Source: Bettongia penicillata ogilbyi
Taxonomy: Eukaryota; Chordata; Mammalia; Diprotodontia; Potoroidae
DNA length: 64,000 nt
Assembly (NCBI GenBank): GCA_023548195.1
Contig: JAJHZJ010000579.1
Span: 216,001-280,000, forward strand
Reading direction: 5' to 3'
Below are positions 1 through 11,215 of the stretch, piece after piece. The stretch's first letter is position 1, and each line of letters begins with the position of its first letter. Made by a program: the position numbers and the translations under genes. Below the pieces are notes generated by a model. The model was not told the DNA's origin and did not search any database. It saw nothing but the letters and a program-made list of their open reading frames with translations.

Positions 1-904
1 GAGTGCCCTTGCAACATTTCCTTTTTCCACTTTGCTTGAAAGTATCCTCCTTTATCTTTGTGTACTGGAAAGAACAGTTACATTTGTGGGGTTTCTTAAA
101 ACGCACCAAGATTCTTTTTCTGTGATAACTCCCTTTAGTTTGATAATACTTGCATTTATTGTAAAAATATTTTTTTTGTTATTTTTCTGCTCCTAGTGAC
201 TTATATGTTTAACCAATTAATTTTATTTTACATGAAGATCAAAGCATTCTTTTCTTATTTTACCTTTGTTATCAGTATAACATGAAATCTATTTTCCTGA
301 ATTAGGTTGCATTCCATTAATCTTTTTATATGTGAAATTATAATGGTTCAAGGTTAATGGGATTTAAGCATATTTGTACTTAAATTATGGGTACATTATT
401 TCAGAAATATTCTGGGACATGAAAATATGTGTTAGCACTGAAGTATAAATGATACTTATGTCTCTGATGCTGTTTTTCTTCAGCTTAAATTAAATGCCTT
501 TAATAAGATACTTGAATATGAAAATATATAATTAGTGACGCAAAATTTTAAACAAAGTTTAATTCAGTATGAAGAAAATTTGGAAACTGATTTTGCCTTC
601 AGAAATTGCTTGTGGTGAACTTTGTTGCATAGGCAAGAAATGTGAGATATGACTTTGTTACACAATTTACTTAAGGATGAGATTTAAATTTCTTGAGGAA
701 CATTTATCTAGAATTAAATCCTATAGCAGAGCAGCTTAACAGTCAAGATTATTTTTTTTCTCCCTCCATCATTCTCTCATTTACCTTGTTGCCTTTCTTT
801 TATTTGCTCCTTCTTCCTCTCCCTTTTCCATTCCCCTCAGTTTTACTCCTTCATCTCTCCCCAACCCCCATTCTTCACTTTGCAATTTTGACTAATTTAT
901 AATC
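1..904. other. Intron, no recognised feature
   Basis: This is AT-rich intronic DNA upstream of the first exon. A pyrimidine-rich stretch at about 750-870 makes a short spurious open frame. No repeat family or exon was recognised. Confidence 0.6.
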
Positions 905-1103
905 TAAGAATTGCCCTGAGCTGTTCAGAGAACACTAGGTGCTATTACTATCTACATTTTGTAGATGAGGCAACTAAAGCTTATGGTGAATGACTTATTC
1001 AGGGTCATACAACCCTTAAGAATCTGGAATAGGATTAGAACCCAGGTTATCTTGACTCCAAGTCCAGCACTCTATCCATTTCACTGCCTAGCTGCCTAGT
1101 AAG
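905..1103 (-). repeat. MIR/THER-type SINE, antisense
   Basis: Antisense MIR landmarks occur in order: gatgaggcaactaaag, cagggtcatacaac, aacccaggttatcttgactcc and ctctatccatttcactgcc. The copy is old and degenerate. Confidence 0.8.
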
Positions 1104-1496
1104 TACAAACACTCTTTTCTATTCTGAGGAATTTACACTGATAAACATTTCTAGTTATTGAATGTAATCAGAACAGTTTCTTTTTGTTTAGGCAATTTAA
1201 CTGAGCGTTAAAAAGCATTAAGTCAAATAACAGCATTTCAGGAGACATTCAGATTTCAGAGTATTAAATAGTCTTCTTTAGGCATAATACCTCAAAGCTT
1301 GGCTATGAGACTGGCTTTGAATATATACAGTTATCTAAGATACTGAAACAGAGAAAGGGAGTTTGGTTATCTGAGAGAAAAGAAATCACAGATTAAGTTT
1401 CTCTCCTATTCCTTTTATGGGTAATTCGTGAGTAAGGGAAGCCCTTCCTAGCTTGTCAAAGAATCTACCTCTAAGGTTAGTCCCCCCTTGTTGTAT

Positions 1497-1690
1497 TTAT
1501 CCTACCTTTTCTAAGAGGACCATGACATCAGAGAAATGATGACATGACTTGCATTTGACTTTGTTTTGTGTGAGGGAGGGCTGTGCAAGGTCACCAGCCT
1601 TTCTCCTCCAGAGCCATCTGGATCCAGTGATGAGATATTCATCAGGATGATTGGAGATGGCCCGGGATGCAATGGGAAACACTGGTCCTT
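1497..1690 (-). repeat. Marsupial RTE-tailed SINE, 3' part, antisense
   Basis: This is the reverse complement of the tail seen in the full SINE at 46254: it shares the CATCAGGATGATTGGAGATGG block, CAGAGCCATCTGGATCCAGTG and the ACTTGCATTTGACTTTG block. The tRNA-like head is missing. Confidence 0.82.
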
Positions 1691-2159
1691 TTAGGCTAAG
1701 GTCTTTTCAGGTACTCACTTAGAGTGAGGTAATGCCCATTCAGTGAATAGGCCTCTTTAAGAAGTAGTCAAGGGATGCCTTCTTTATTTAGAAAAAAGAA
1801 AAAAAAATCAAAGTGGGAGGGCAAGCCCCTCAGGGTGGCTATTTCAAAGAGAAACAGTTACCATTGACATTCACTCTAAGCCAGTCTCCCACCTTCAACT
1901 TCTTGGATAATCGTAATTGGCTTTTCATGTTACCCTGGATCAGGCTGGAGTGGAAGAGGCAGGGAGTGTGTGTGTGGGGGGAGGTGTGATAAGAGACAAA
2001 GACAGACAAAGGGAGAGACAGAGAGGCACACTTTTCTTCTTCCATATGTTTTACCATTATGCCTCTTCTATCAAATTCATCTTTTTTTTTTCTTTTTGAA
2101 AACCTTGTACTACCATTGTTGTCTTCAGCTTATATTAAGATGAGCTATATCCAAGTCAT

Positions 2160-2990
2160 TTTATTCCTTCATGGTTATACTAGATATAGAGATATAAAAA
2201 TATAGGTAACTATAGTTATATATAACTCTGCATAATATAGTATATTAATAAACTACATCCTGTATCATACATGTATATCTGTATAGAATATGTTATATTA
2301 ATCAAATATAGACTATATCATGCATATATAATAGATAACTATATATAACATAGTATATGAATAATAAACTCTATTTTATAGGAATATATGATATATTCAT
2401 AATATACTATATAATACAGTATACTAATATAATAGCAGTGTAATATACATAATAAAATTGTGTTATGAACTATGGTATATTTTATAATAATGTTAATTAT
2501 ATTTAATATCACATGAATATAATCAATTATGTAATATGCACATACTACAGTATATTAACAATATATTATATTATGTATCAAACATACCATGTCATATTAA
2601 TATGTCATATTATATATCAAATTGCATTATATATAGCCTTTATAGTTAATATACTATATAACATATAGCTATGTGATATGTTATACACATATATGTGGAT
2701 AAATAAATTTTACCTACTGAAAGTGGTACACTAGTTACTTTATACATACATATAGTTATATAGAACAATATATAATATACTAATAATAAAATATATAAAT
2801 ATGTTCCAGATTTTATTTATCAGTGTTATCTATAAAATCAACTGGAGAAGAAAATGGCAAACTACTCCAGTATGTTTGTCAAGAAAACCCCAAAATGAGC
2901 TAAGAATCAGACATGACTGAAAATGACAACAATAATATATTATTAATATAATTAATATTACTATATTATATTATATATAGTTCTTTCCAT
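2160..2990. repeat. Degenerate AT-rich tandem repeat region
   Basis: About 830 bp is made of irregular words such as atatagtatattaat and aatatactatataat, close to 85-90% A+T by eye. It is interrupted by a SINE tail at 2838-2935. It looks like an old, decayed AT minisatellite. Confidence 0.7.
2838..2935 (+). repeat. tRNA-core marsupial SINE, 3' part
   Basis: Shows ggagaagaaaatggcaaact, actccagtatgtttgtcaag, aaaaccccaaaatgag and cagacatgactgaaaatgac, the typical 3' half of the common marsupial core SINE. It is embedded in the AT-rich tract. Confidence 0.75.
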
Positions 2991-2993
2991 CTA

Positions 2994-2995
2994 TC

Positions 2996-3051
<56 letters not shown>

Positions 3052-3052
3052 G
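2994..3052 (+). repeat. (ATCT)n microsatellite
   Basis: Roughly 14 near-perfect tetranucleotide units follow the AT-rich region. Confidence 0.95.
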
Positions 3053-3119
3053 CAGCATTTCAACTTTTCGGCCACTTACTTTCAGTAGGTAGAGTTTAAT
3101 TATCCACTAATATGTAGGA

Positions 3120-3355
3120 ACCAGATAGCATGGTGGGCTTGGAGTCAGAAAGATATATGTTAGAATCTTGCCTCAGACTTTTACTAATTTTTTGACCCTG
3201 GGTAGATCATTCGGATGCTTAGGCGCAAGTTTCTTTATCTCAAAAATGGGGATAATAATAGCACTTACTTCATGGATTTCTGAGGATGAAATGAAGCTAT
3301 AAATGTAAATGCTTTGAACACTTTAAAGTACTATCAGATTGTCATTTACCAAAAA
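3120..3355 (+). repeat. MIR/THER-type SINE
   Basis: Sense MIR landmarks: agcatggtgggcttggagtc, gaatcttgcctcagac, tttgaccctgggtagatcat, then ggggataataatagcac and atgaaatgaagctataaatg in the 3' half. Confidence 0.8.
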
Positions 3356-3789
3356 AAAGACTGAGCTCTGGGAAATCCCACAAAACACAGTTCTCTGTTT
3401 CTCAGAGGTCGATCAGTCTGTCTCCCTGCCCGAGTGTAGTTCAATGGTGTGGATTTACCTGATCAGAAATGCCTTTTGAGTCTCTGTTTACTGGAATAGT
3501 GGAATCTCAGTATTCTCTACCTTATAATAGCTATTTCACTGAGCCTTTATAATATGACCTTGGCATAGTAGAGTCTGCTTTTTCCCACCCCAACCACATG
3601 ATCTGACAGATGTACTTGGATCATGTATATAATGTTTCTCTTTTTTTCATAGACATTTAAAAAAAGAAAGAAATGGTATATAATAGAGCATCTTCCTTGC
3701 TTCTGTGCACTTCTAGCTTAGGCTGACCCCAAACAATAAATTAGTGTATTCTAAACCTAGGAATTCTAGCAAGGACAAATTAAGTTGTC

Positions 3790-4048
3790 TTAACCCTGAA
3801 ATGGTACAGTGGATGCAGTGCTGCACCTTGATACAGAAAGACCTGAGCTCAAATTTCACCTCAGTCATTTACTAGTTGTGTGACCCTGGACAAGTCACTC
3901 TGTTTATCCCTGTCTCCTCATCTATAAAATGAGCTCGAGGAGAAAACAACAAAGCACTCCAGCATCTTTTGCCAATAACCTCCCCCCAACCCGAAAAAAA
4001 AAAAAGAGTCTGAAGAATCTGACAGTATTGAAAAAAACAAACGACAAA
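3790..4048 (+). repeat. tRNA-core marsupial SINE
   Basis: Contains gtacagtggatgcagtgctg, agacctgagctcaaatttca, gtgtgaccctggacaagtca and the tail aaaacaacaaagcactccag. The 3' end is degraded into A-runs. Confidence 0.75.
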
Positions 4049-4117
4049 AAAAAACCTCATCAAGGGAATAAGCCAAAGCCAAAGGAAATAGAACATGTAA
4101 TAGCAGATTAAGGGTTT

Positions 4118-4326
4118 GGAAAGCATGTTACATATGTAACCTCATTTGTTACTCACTACAACCCTGTGAATTAGTGCTATTATCATTCCTACTTTCATAG
4201 AAAAGGAAACTGGAAGAGGTTTCGTGACTTGTCCAGAACTACTCATCTAGGAAGTATCTGAGACAGAATTTGAATCTACATTTTCCTCATGTCTAGAATT
4301 CTACGTATTATTCTATCTAGCTGCTG
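4118..4326 (-). repeat. MIR-type SINE, antisense
   Basis: Landmarks are acaaccctgtgaattagtg, aaaaggaaactggaagagg, gtgacttgtccag and the end attctatctagctgctg. Confidence 0.72.
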
Positions 4327-4429
4327 GCACTCACACAGCCCTATTCAACTTATAACTCTTTGAGCACGATAGAGGCTTTGAAAATACTAAAGATACTTTA
4401 TCTCTATTCTAATTATATTATTGGGGAGA

Positions 4430-4612
4430 TTTACATGGAATTTTGTGATTGACAAAGAATTATGAACATGTTAGCTTATCTGAATTCCATAACAACCCAG
4501 TATGTGGGTAACATCAGCACCTTTTATGCATGAAGCAGGTTGAGCAAAGTTAATTAATTTCTCTGTGATCAGAATTTACAAATGTTGAAAGCAGGATTTG
4601 AACACAAGTCCC
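4430..4612 (-). repeat. MIR-type SINE, antisense, degenerate
   Basis: Weak antisense MIR order: ccataacaacccagtatgtg, tgaagcaggttgagcaaag, gcaggatttgaacacaagtc. Confidence 0.55.
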
Positions 4613-5009
4613 TTCTCCACCCCAACTCCAAGCTGTCACTCTTATCCCAGCCCCACAAACTATTTTTCCACCCCACTCCCAACTTCATCAGTGTTTTTTG
4701 GGGGAGAGAAGATTTTTGCCTCATAACTTTGATGAACACAGAATTGATTAAACTCTTTAGAATAACAGTCATGCCCATCAAGAAGCCAAACAAATTTGTA
4801 AGATAAGGCAGTCAAACCAGTAGTTTGTCTGATTCAACTGTCCACAGAGCAGCTATAAGATACTCAAGAAAAATCAACCTCTGCATGTTATGATTATTTG
4901 AAATTCACTCTACATATACCAAGTACTCAGAAGTTATGTTTCTACAAGCTGAGAAGCCTGAATAAAAACTACTGTGTTCAATAAATTCTGGTTTCATTTT
5001 TTTCCCTAG

Positions 5010-5169
5010 ATTTAGCAGTGTTTACGCCACATCAGTTTCTGCTCACTGCATGCACGCTTGTTGGCTGTACAAACAGTTCCCAGGTCACCTTGTTTACAGC
5101 ACAGCTGCCACCAGATAACATTGATGCCCCCATCTTGACCGTGTTGGATTCTAGAACTATCTATGTACA
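5010..5169 (+). CDS. USH2A: USH2A (usherin) internal exon, FN3 repeats; human exon 33 equivalent
   Basis: The exon encodes the end of one fibronectin type III domain and the start of the next in usherin, the large extracellular protein of photoreceptor periciliary membrane and hair-cell ankle links. Seen: a polypyrimidine acceptor (tttccctag) precedes base 5010; two bases complete a codon, then 52 codons are open, then two bases (CA) remain before the donor gtaagtag at 5170. The translation has the usherin motif ACTLVGC with both cysteines, a sequon (NSS), the linker QLPPDNIDAP and the B-strand start LTVLDSRTIYVQ. From memory this aligns closely with human usherin (AQLPPENVDSP, LTVLDSRTIHIQ). 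The 160-nt length and phase fit human c.6326-6485. The donor +5 base is G, the position altered in the human variant I remember as c.6485+5G>A. It joins the 7003 exon through a split Gln codon. Confidence 0.96.
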
Positions 5170-5859
5170 GTAAGTAGAAATGTTCTGTTTCTTGACAATC
5201 GACACATACCAGTTTATGCAAGAATCCTAGTGAGTTCAATCAGGGAAAGGGTTTGTGACATAAAATTAAATTTATTGTGATTAAATGCATAGAAGTGATT
5301 AGTTTAGTGGTTCTGTGAACCTTTGATTATCACTTGCCAACTTAATTTCCATTTTTGTCTTTATGCAATCAGGCTAAACTACATATGTGCACAGCTTCTG
5401 TGCAAACTTCAATAAAAGAAAAACTTGCAGGTTTTGTGACTTGTTTCCCTTTCTTGTCTTAGTTGCATTTTTTTCGGTGTTTTGAACGTTTGTAGCACAA
5501 TTAATGTAATAAAAACAGGAAGTATTATCTTATCTTTCCATTATGCCTAAAAATAAAAACCGAAGATTTCCATGGATTTATAAAAATCTTTGAACTTCTT
5601 GCTGGCATATGCAATACTCTAAAGTTATAGATGAGGTGCTGATTTGCACTAGAAAGGCAAGTTATTTTATCTAGGATGTCCCTGTACCAATGAAATCACA
5701 GGTATGGGTTGGTCCTGATACCTGTTCATAAAATCTCAGAAATTGCAAATACCTTTCAGCCTAGCCTGTACCTCAATCGGGAATCATCTCTGCAGTATCA
5801 ACAAGTTGTCATAAATCCTTCTTTTACATATAACACAATGTTAATAACATTGTGAGTAC
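5170..5859. other. Intron between the 5010 and 7003 exons, unique part
   Basis: About 690 bp with no repeat recognised. It starts with the consensus donor gtaagtag. Confidence 0.6.
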
Positions 5860-6230
5860 TTCCATTGGTTTCTTTTTTCCCACTGTAATCCATTTAAACT
5901 CATCTGCCTGACTTTCAGGTCCTTAGATAACATAATCCAGACCTACCTCTTCTAATCAGTTTTTATTCCTCATTATACCCACTTTTCTTCAACATACATT
6001 CTCTCTAAGACCAGTTTTCTCATTATCCCAACTGTCATACGCATCCCTACCTTTATTTTTGCTGTTATCCTCACCTAGAATGATTTCTTCCTTTTCCATC
6101 TGCCTGTTCAAATCCTACCCAATCTTCAATTTCTGTCTAAAGTTCCACTCCTCCTAGCCTTCCCTGACTATTCTGGACCATATCGATTTCCCCTTTCCTC
6201 TGATCCCCAAAACCACTTTGAATACACACA
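5860..6230 (+). mobile_element. L2 LINE 3' fragment
   Basis: Reads like the L2 C-terminal and 3' UTR region: tctgcctgactttcaggtcc, cctagaatgatttcttcctt, tgttcaaatcctacccaatc and agccttccctgactattctg. Confidence 0.72.
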
Positions 6231-6264
6231 CACATTGTTATCATTATATATTATATTATTATAT

Positions 6265-6515
6265 ATGATAGTCTTTTCCCTCAAAGTTATGACAGTCTAA
6301 TAGCAGAGACAGATGTATACAAAGCAAGCTACATACAGGATAAATAGGGAATAATTAATAAAGAGAAGGCACTAGAATTCAGAGGAGATGGGAAGACTTC
6401 CTGTAGAAGTCCTGTGCGCAATCTTGTGGTGTTGTAGTTGAGAATTAAAGGGAACCAGGGAGGTCAGTAATCCTAGTGAAGAAGGGAAAGTTTTCCAGGC
6501 ATCAAGATAATAGGG
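6265..6515 (-). mobile_element. L2-type LINE 3' end, antisense
   Basis: Matches other antisense L2 3' ends in this window (52620, 59740): gacagtctaatagcagagac, ggcactagaattcagaggag, gacttcctgtagaag, ccagggaggtcagtaat. Confidence 0.75.
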
Positions 6516-6618
6516 GGTTCATTAAAAATGCTGATTAAGTGCTTCTGGTTTTTCAATTATTTTGAATCACTTGATATATGCACATATTCTCCTGTGCTCT
6601 TTAAAATCTTCTCATTTT

Positions 6619-6896
6619 GCCAGGCATGATGGTACATGCCTATAGTGCCTACTAATGGGTTGGCTGAGGCTGGTGGATCACTTGGACTTAGAAGCTTTGC
6701 CATGTTGTAGGGGCTAAAGCCAATCCAGTTCCGTCACTATTATGGTGAGAACTTGGGTGTAGGGGACCACCAGGCAATCTAAGGAAAGGCAATCCAGCAC
6801 ATATCTGAAATGGAGCAGCTCTAAGCTTCTGTGCTGATCAGCTTGTGAGATGTTGAAGTCTTTCCAGCCACCATGAGCTAGGGAGACACAGTTTGA
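6619..6896 (+). pseudogene. RN7SL: 7SL (SRP) RNA pseudogene, near full length
   Basis: About 280 bp aligns end to end with the signal recognition particle RNA as I remember it. The 5' Alu domain is seen as gccaggcatgatggtacatg then ggctgaggctggtggatcac. The S domain is seen as tatggtgagaacttggg, ggggaccaccaggcaatcta, aatggagcagctctaagctt and ctgtgctgatcag. The 3' end is seen as gagctagggagacacagttt. Many substitutions (first arms, loss of the GTCCCAGCTAC block) make it non-functional. No internal deletion typical of an Alu or B1 dimer is present, so it is a retrocopy of the whole RNA rather than a 7SL-derived SINE. It ends about 107 bp before the 7003 exon. Confidence 0.88.
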
Positions 6897-7002
6897 AACA
6901 AATAACATCCTAAAACCAAAACACATGAATAACAAGAATGACTTCCCATTTCATTGATAAAGTTAATGATTAGTGTCAGTGATGCTGCATTTCTTTTTCC
7001 AG

Positions 7003-7174
7003 GTGGAAACAGCCAGAGAAATTAAATGGAATTCTGGAGCGTTATATATTGTATATGGCAGATCATAAACAAAATCTTACAGTTTGGAATGTCATCTATA
7101 ACAATACAGAACTTTTCCAGGACCACACCATAGGACACCTCTTCCCTGGTACCAGATATCTGATAAAGTTGGCT
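7003..7174 (+). CDS. USH2A: USH2A internal exon, FN3 core; human exon 34 equivalent
   Basis: The exon encodes most of one FN3 beta-sandwich of usherin. Seen: acceptor ttctttttccag ends at 7002; the first G completes the Gln codon begun at 5168; 57 open codons follow to a phase-0 end before donor gtaagt at 7175. It has the FN3 tryptophan near the start (WKQPEKLNGILERY, where the usual xPNG turn is LNG), a C-strand RYILYM, sequons NLT and NNT, and the F-strand approach LFPGTRYLIKLA. Human usherin, as remembered, reads WKQPRKISGILERYVLYM here. The 172-nt length and phase match human c.6486-6657. A 7SL RNA pseudogene ends about 107 bp upstream of the acceptor. No frameshift or stop is present. 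Confidence 0.97.
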
Positions 7175-7665
7175 GTAAGTTTTCCTGATTTCCCCTTTTC
7201 TTCTTTCATTCTAAAATAAAAGGCAGCAATAGTATTACAGTTCACATTTTAAAATCACTTTCTACCCTAAATATGAGGACTTGATCCATTTCACTTTTTA
7301 TATATTCATTTCCTGTTATGCCAAATGGCAAAATAATAACCTGAATCAGTAGGTTTTTCCAAATCTAATTTGGGATTATCAGGAATTATTCCACTCTTCT
7401 TATTTGTAGAATGCCATAATTGTAGACAGTATTTTCCAAAATGCTGGGATTAATAAGGTCATTTCCCTGTGGAGTTTGTATTCATTTGAAAAACAATTCA
7501 CAGTATGAAAATTTAGATCTTATTTTTTTAAATGAAGGTTTAAATGAGTACCAAATATTCTAGATTATTTTTATAGTACAGCTCCCATTACATTTCTATC
7601 TCAATAGAACAGTCACTTCGTTCAGAAAACCACAGCAACTAATACATGTTTAGTGCTTTAAAATG

Positions 7666-7687
7666 CACACACACACACACACACACA
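7666..7687 (+). repeat. (CA)n microsatellite
   Basis: Eleven CA/AC units are present. Confidence 0.9.
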
Positions 7688-8519
7688 ATTTTTAAAAAAT
7701 GCAAAATAGCAGGTTTTTAAGAAGGTCCTTTAAAAGACCTTGATATCTTTGTGAAATTTCAGGGTAGTGTGTTTCCTTTTGTTTTTTTTTAATATGAAAG
7801 ATAGTACTTTTTAAGTTTAATAGCACATCTGAAAATAACTGAATATAAATATGAGATTGTCCCTATTTGTTTTAAACACGCTCTTCATTTTATAGCAATA
7901 CCTATATAAGGATATTTGCTTTGATAAATGCCATAGAAAATATTCTGCTCTTGATTATGAATAAATTTACATTTATGTAGACACTGTGTATGCATTCATT
8001 TTACTTAACATGCTCTTGAATGCTCTAAATATTATACCACAAGAAAATAAACTATATTCAACTATTGTTAACGGTCTGACTTGAAATCCCCAAACAAGGG
8101 CATTCACAGACATCATTGGAAACCCTGTATTTAAGTTATTCACTGTGCCTAGGTATTAAAACACAACTTCGGAAATTGAAATACTCAAGGCCTCTTTGAT
8201 TGTTTAGTGTTTCCCTATCTGGAGAGTGAAAAGTGAATTAACTAGATTTTTAAGAGCTAATACAGAAATCTACAAAATTTACAATACAGTGTTAATTTCA
8301 GTATACAGAAAATCCTCAATTATCTGGTAACCAACTGAGCGGAATTAAACGGAAATTTGTCAGCACTCTACTTTCATTAGGAAGAGCGAATGGACAACAA
8401 AAGAAGCTGATATGATAGTTATTTGGAAAAAAGCAGATTTCAGAGTGTATCCTCAAGGGTCAACGTAGAGTCAGAGCAATCTTCTTTACCTTCTATGTGT
8501 GTAAAAACCTTGTGATAAA
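7688..8519. other. Intron, no recognised feature
   Basis: AT-rich intronic DNA in which no exon or repeat family was recognised. Confidence 0.55.
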
Positions 8520-8700
8520 AGACAGCATGATTTAGTGGAAGAACGTGGCTGAGAGTTAAGAAATCAGTGTGCTAGGATGACTTTGATTATACTGCTTGAT
8601 TGACTCAGTTTATTTTCTTTTTCTGAAAAATTAGGACACTGGGCTAAATCGTCTTCCAAGTTTCTTTCTACTTTAAGACTCTCTGATATTCAGAACAAAG
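8520..8700 (+). repeat. MIR-type SINE, degenerate
   Basis: Weak sense MIR order: agcatgatttagtggaagaa, gattgactcagtttattttc, then gggctaaatcgtcttccaag. Confidence 0.6.
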
Positions 8701-8787
8701 ACTTTGAACAGTATGTTGAATAATAACAAAAACTCAGCTATTGGATATTCATATACTAATTGCCGTGAAGGGCATAATAGATCATTT

Positions 8788-8925
8788 ATAACAGTAACAG
8801 AGATTTATATACATTTTACGGTTTCAAAGCCACTTTAAACACCTTATCTCATAAGTATTTTTATCCCCATTTTACAGATGAGAAAACAGAAGGTTTTAGA
8901 GGTTAAGTCACTTGACTTGGTCACT
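8788..8925 (-). repeat. MIR-type SINE, antisense
   Basis: Landmarks are caccttatctcataagtat, ccccattttacagatgagaa and ggttaagtcacttgac. Confidence 0.8.
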
Positions 8926-8964
8926 GTATTAAATAAAATATATTGCAAACTTTAGAAATATTTT

Positions 8965-9050
8965 CATCAACTCATAGAATCTCAGAGTGAGTAGGGATCT
9001 TGGACATTTTTTAATCCAGTCACTTACTATATGAATCAGGTACCTGCTCC
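8965..9050 (-). mobile_element. CR1/L3-type LINE 3' UTR scrap, antisense
   Basis: The words catagaatctcagagtgag and tagggatcttggacatt followed by taatccagtc resemble the conserved CR1/L3 3' UTR in antisense. Confidence 0.5.
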
Positions 9051-9552
9051 ATACCACCTCTCTTCAGCCGACTTCTTTAGAATCTTGGGTCAGAGGATTC
9101 TTCTTCTGACTTAAAAGAACTTTTAAAAACCATCTCTCTCCTAAGATGCAGACCATTCATAGTTTCACCCTCTTTTCCTCAGATAATCATTAAGGTGTGT
9201 CAATGCCTTTCTCCTGTAATTCTAAATGTTTTTGTCCTGGCACCTAGTTCCAATTTATTGGTTAGAACCAAGTGCAGAATTATTGTTTCCTTCCTTGATG
9301 CTTTTTAACTTTTAATAAATAAAATTATTATCAAGGTGAATAAAAGTATGGGTCAGGTTATATCATCAACGAATTTCAGAATCAGAATAGATCTCATATC
9401 TGAACAAGAATCTGCTTAACTTTGGACTGAACAAAAAGTCAGCTAGACTTTGACTGATCATTAATAATTAAAAAGACCTGCTACCCTCTAGGGCAGCCCA
9501 TATTTATCTTTCGGTAACTCTTAATGTTAGTTAGCTTTTCCTTATTATAGCA

Positions 9553-9645
9553 GCTCCCTACATACATATACACACATACATGCATATACACATATGTGTG
9601 TATTCATACATGTGTGTATACACCCATATACATATATATGTTCTT
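9553..9645 (+). repeat. Mixed (AC/AT/TG) microsatellite
   Basis: Consists of imperfect alternating purine-pyrimidine words such as acacatacatgcatatac and tatgtgtgtattcatac. Confidence 0.85.
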
Positions 9646-9946
9646 TGTAATTTCTACTAGTTTTTCCTTACTTTGCCTTTTAAGGTATGGAAATACAAGT
9701 CTATTCCTTCTTCTTTTCAATATTTGAAGATAATTACCATGTTCTTTCCTTCTCCCATCCCCATGCCAGCACTAGCAAAATTCTACTGATTCTTTAATCC
9801 TCCAAACTATTTAGTTTCCACCCCCTTACCCCCCATAATCATTACCTGGAATGGTCCAGGGACTTTTAACCATCCCAACTGCTGTCTGGATACAATCCAA
9901 TTTGTCAGCGTCTTCCTCAAAATACAGCCCAGACCTGAACACAATG

Positions 9947-10250
9947 CTTTTAATGTGGTCTGATCACAACAGAGTACGTGGGATTATCCCACCCTCATTA
10001 TTTACCCTGCTGTTCTCTGAACATAATCTAAGATTCACACGTCACACTATTGATTCATATTGAATTTTCAGTCCTCTGAATTTCCCAGATTATTAAAAAA
10101 TAACATTTCTGCCAATGTTTTTTTCTTTCCGGTTTGTACTTGTAAAGTTGATTTTTTTAAATCCACGTTAAAAACTTTACATTTGTCCCTATGATGTTGC
10201 AACTTATTAACTTGACTTTAGTTGTGAACATAGAGTCAAATTTTGGTTCC
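9947..10250 (+). repeat. Left arm of a long inverted repeat
   Basis: The reverse complement of this segment matches 11702-12008 at roughly 88-90% by eye, with a few small indels. Anchors on this arm: taatgtggtctgatcacaac, aacataatctaagattcaca, ctctgaatttcccagattat and ttgactttagttgtgaacat. It lies inside the antisense CR1/L3 copy. Confidence 0.88.
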
Positions 10251-10639
10251 TCATTGTGTCATTGTGTGTGTTATATATCTTTCCTAGCTTTGTTTTATCA
10301 GTGAATTTGATTAACCTTCCATCTTTATTTTTGTTGAAATTACTGATAAAAATTCAGAAAGCAAAGCCCTGATCCTGGAATACCCCATGTCAATACTGAT
10401 TGATTAATGGATTGATTCTGGTTATTCAACTAGTTTCACATTCACCAAACTGTGATTTTCTCATCCATCTCTATATTTTCTACAAGAATAACATATGAGA
10501 TATTGTTACATGCTTTGATAAATCTTAACTAAAATATAGCCACATTTCCCTAATCTACCAGTGTTTTAAGTCTCTCAAAAAGGAAATATGGTTCATCTGG
10601 CAGGACCTGTTCTTGATGAAGTTATGGGAGGATGGGAAA

Positions 10640-10888
10640 GCAATTTATATAGTGCCTACTTTCTGCTGGCAGTGTGCTAAGGGCTTTTGACAAATATTAT
10701 CTTGTTTCATCCTTATAACCACCCTGTGAGGTAGATGCTATTCTCATTTCCATCTTACAGTTAAGGAAACTGGGGCAAATAGCAGAAAAGTGATATACCT
10801 AGGTTCACATAGTTCATAGGTGTCTGAGGCAAGATATGAATTCAAATCCTCTTGATTCTAGGCGCAACACTCTCTCCACTATGAATTT
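10640..10888 (-). repeat. MIR/THER-type SINE, antisense
   Basis: Landmarks in order: tatatagtgcctactttctg, ctggcagtgtgctaaggg, accaccctgtgaggtagatg, ttaaggaaactggggcaaat. Confidence 0.85.
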
Positions 10889-11039
10889 ATGGTGAAACTT
10901 TGAAATTGCAGCTTCCTTTTATTTTCAGATATTTGCTAGCCATTAAAAATTCACTTTTATGGCACAAATCATTTGAGACAATAGCTATGATTGCCTGCTT
11001 TTAGTCATTTGCAGCTTTCATAATCTATATCTTGTTTCA

Positions 11040-11215
11040 AGTTATTAATAACAATGACAGCTGTTGAGAATAACAGGACCAAAAAAGATCCCTGTGGAAC
11101 TCCACTAGAGACATTATTTCCTGATGAATATTAATCTCTTAATCACCAATATTCTGGTGTAGTCATTTAACCACTTCTGAATCTGCATATCTTTTTCAAT
11201 ATCATTCTATTCTTT
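11040..11215 (-). mobile_element. CR1/L3-type reverse transcriptase scrap, antisense
   Basis: The plus strand shows gatccctgtggaactccact followed by agagac. Its reverse complement encodes SSGVPQGS, a conserved reverse-transcriptase motif, preceded by a WLN-like block near 11170-11190. Confidence 0.72.

Larger units (their letters stand above)
9365..10645 (-). mobile_element. CR1/L3-type LINE, reverse transcriptase and 3' UTR, antisense
   Basis: Read on the minus strand, 10645 down to about 10290 encodes a decayed CR1-clade reverse transcriptase: FIKNRSCQMN..SF (usual GFxKNRSCQTNLISFF), then LVD.GN, ILVEN and a worn PQGS block. Lower coordinates hold the C-terminal and 3' UTR region (ctgaacacaatgcttttaat, gtggtctgatcacaacagag; then tctagggcagcccatattta). 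The copy has many stops and is interrupted near 9550-9650 by an (ACAT)/(TGTA) microsatellite. Its 9947-10250 part recurs inverted at 11702-12008. Confidence 0.75.

Noticed and set aside
2160..2990. Replication origin or centromeric satellite
   Set aside because: Only AT richness supports it; there is no regular period or conserved box.
1..5009. An upstream USH2A exon
   Set aside because: No FN3-like open frame bounded by splice sites was found; repeats and AT-rich sequence fill most of the interval.
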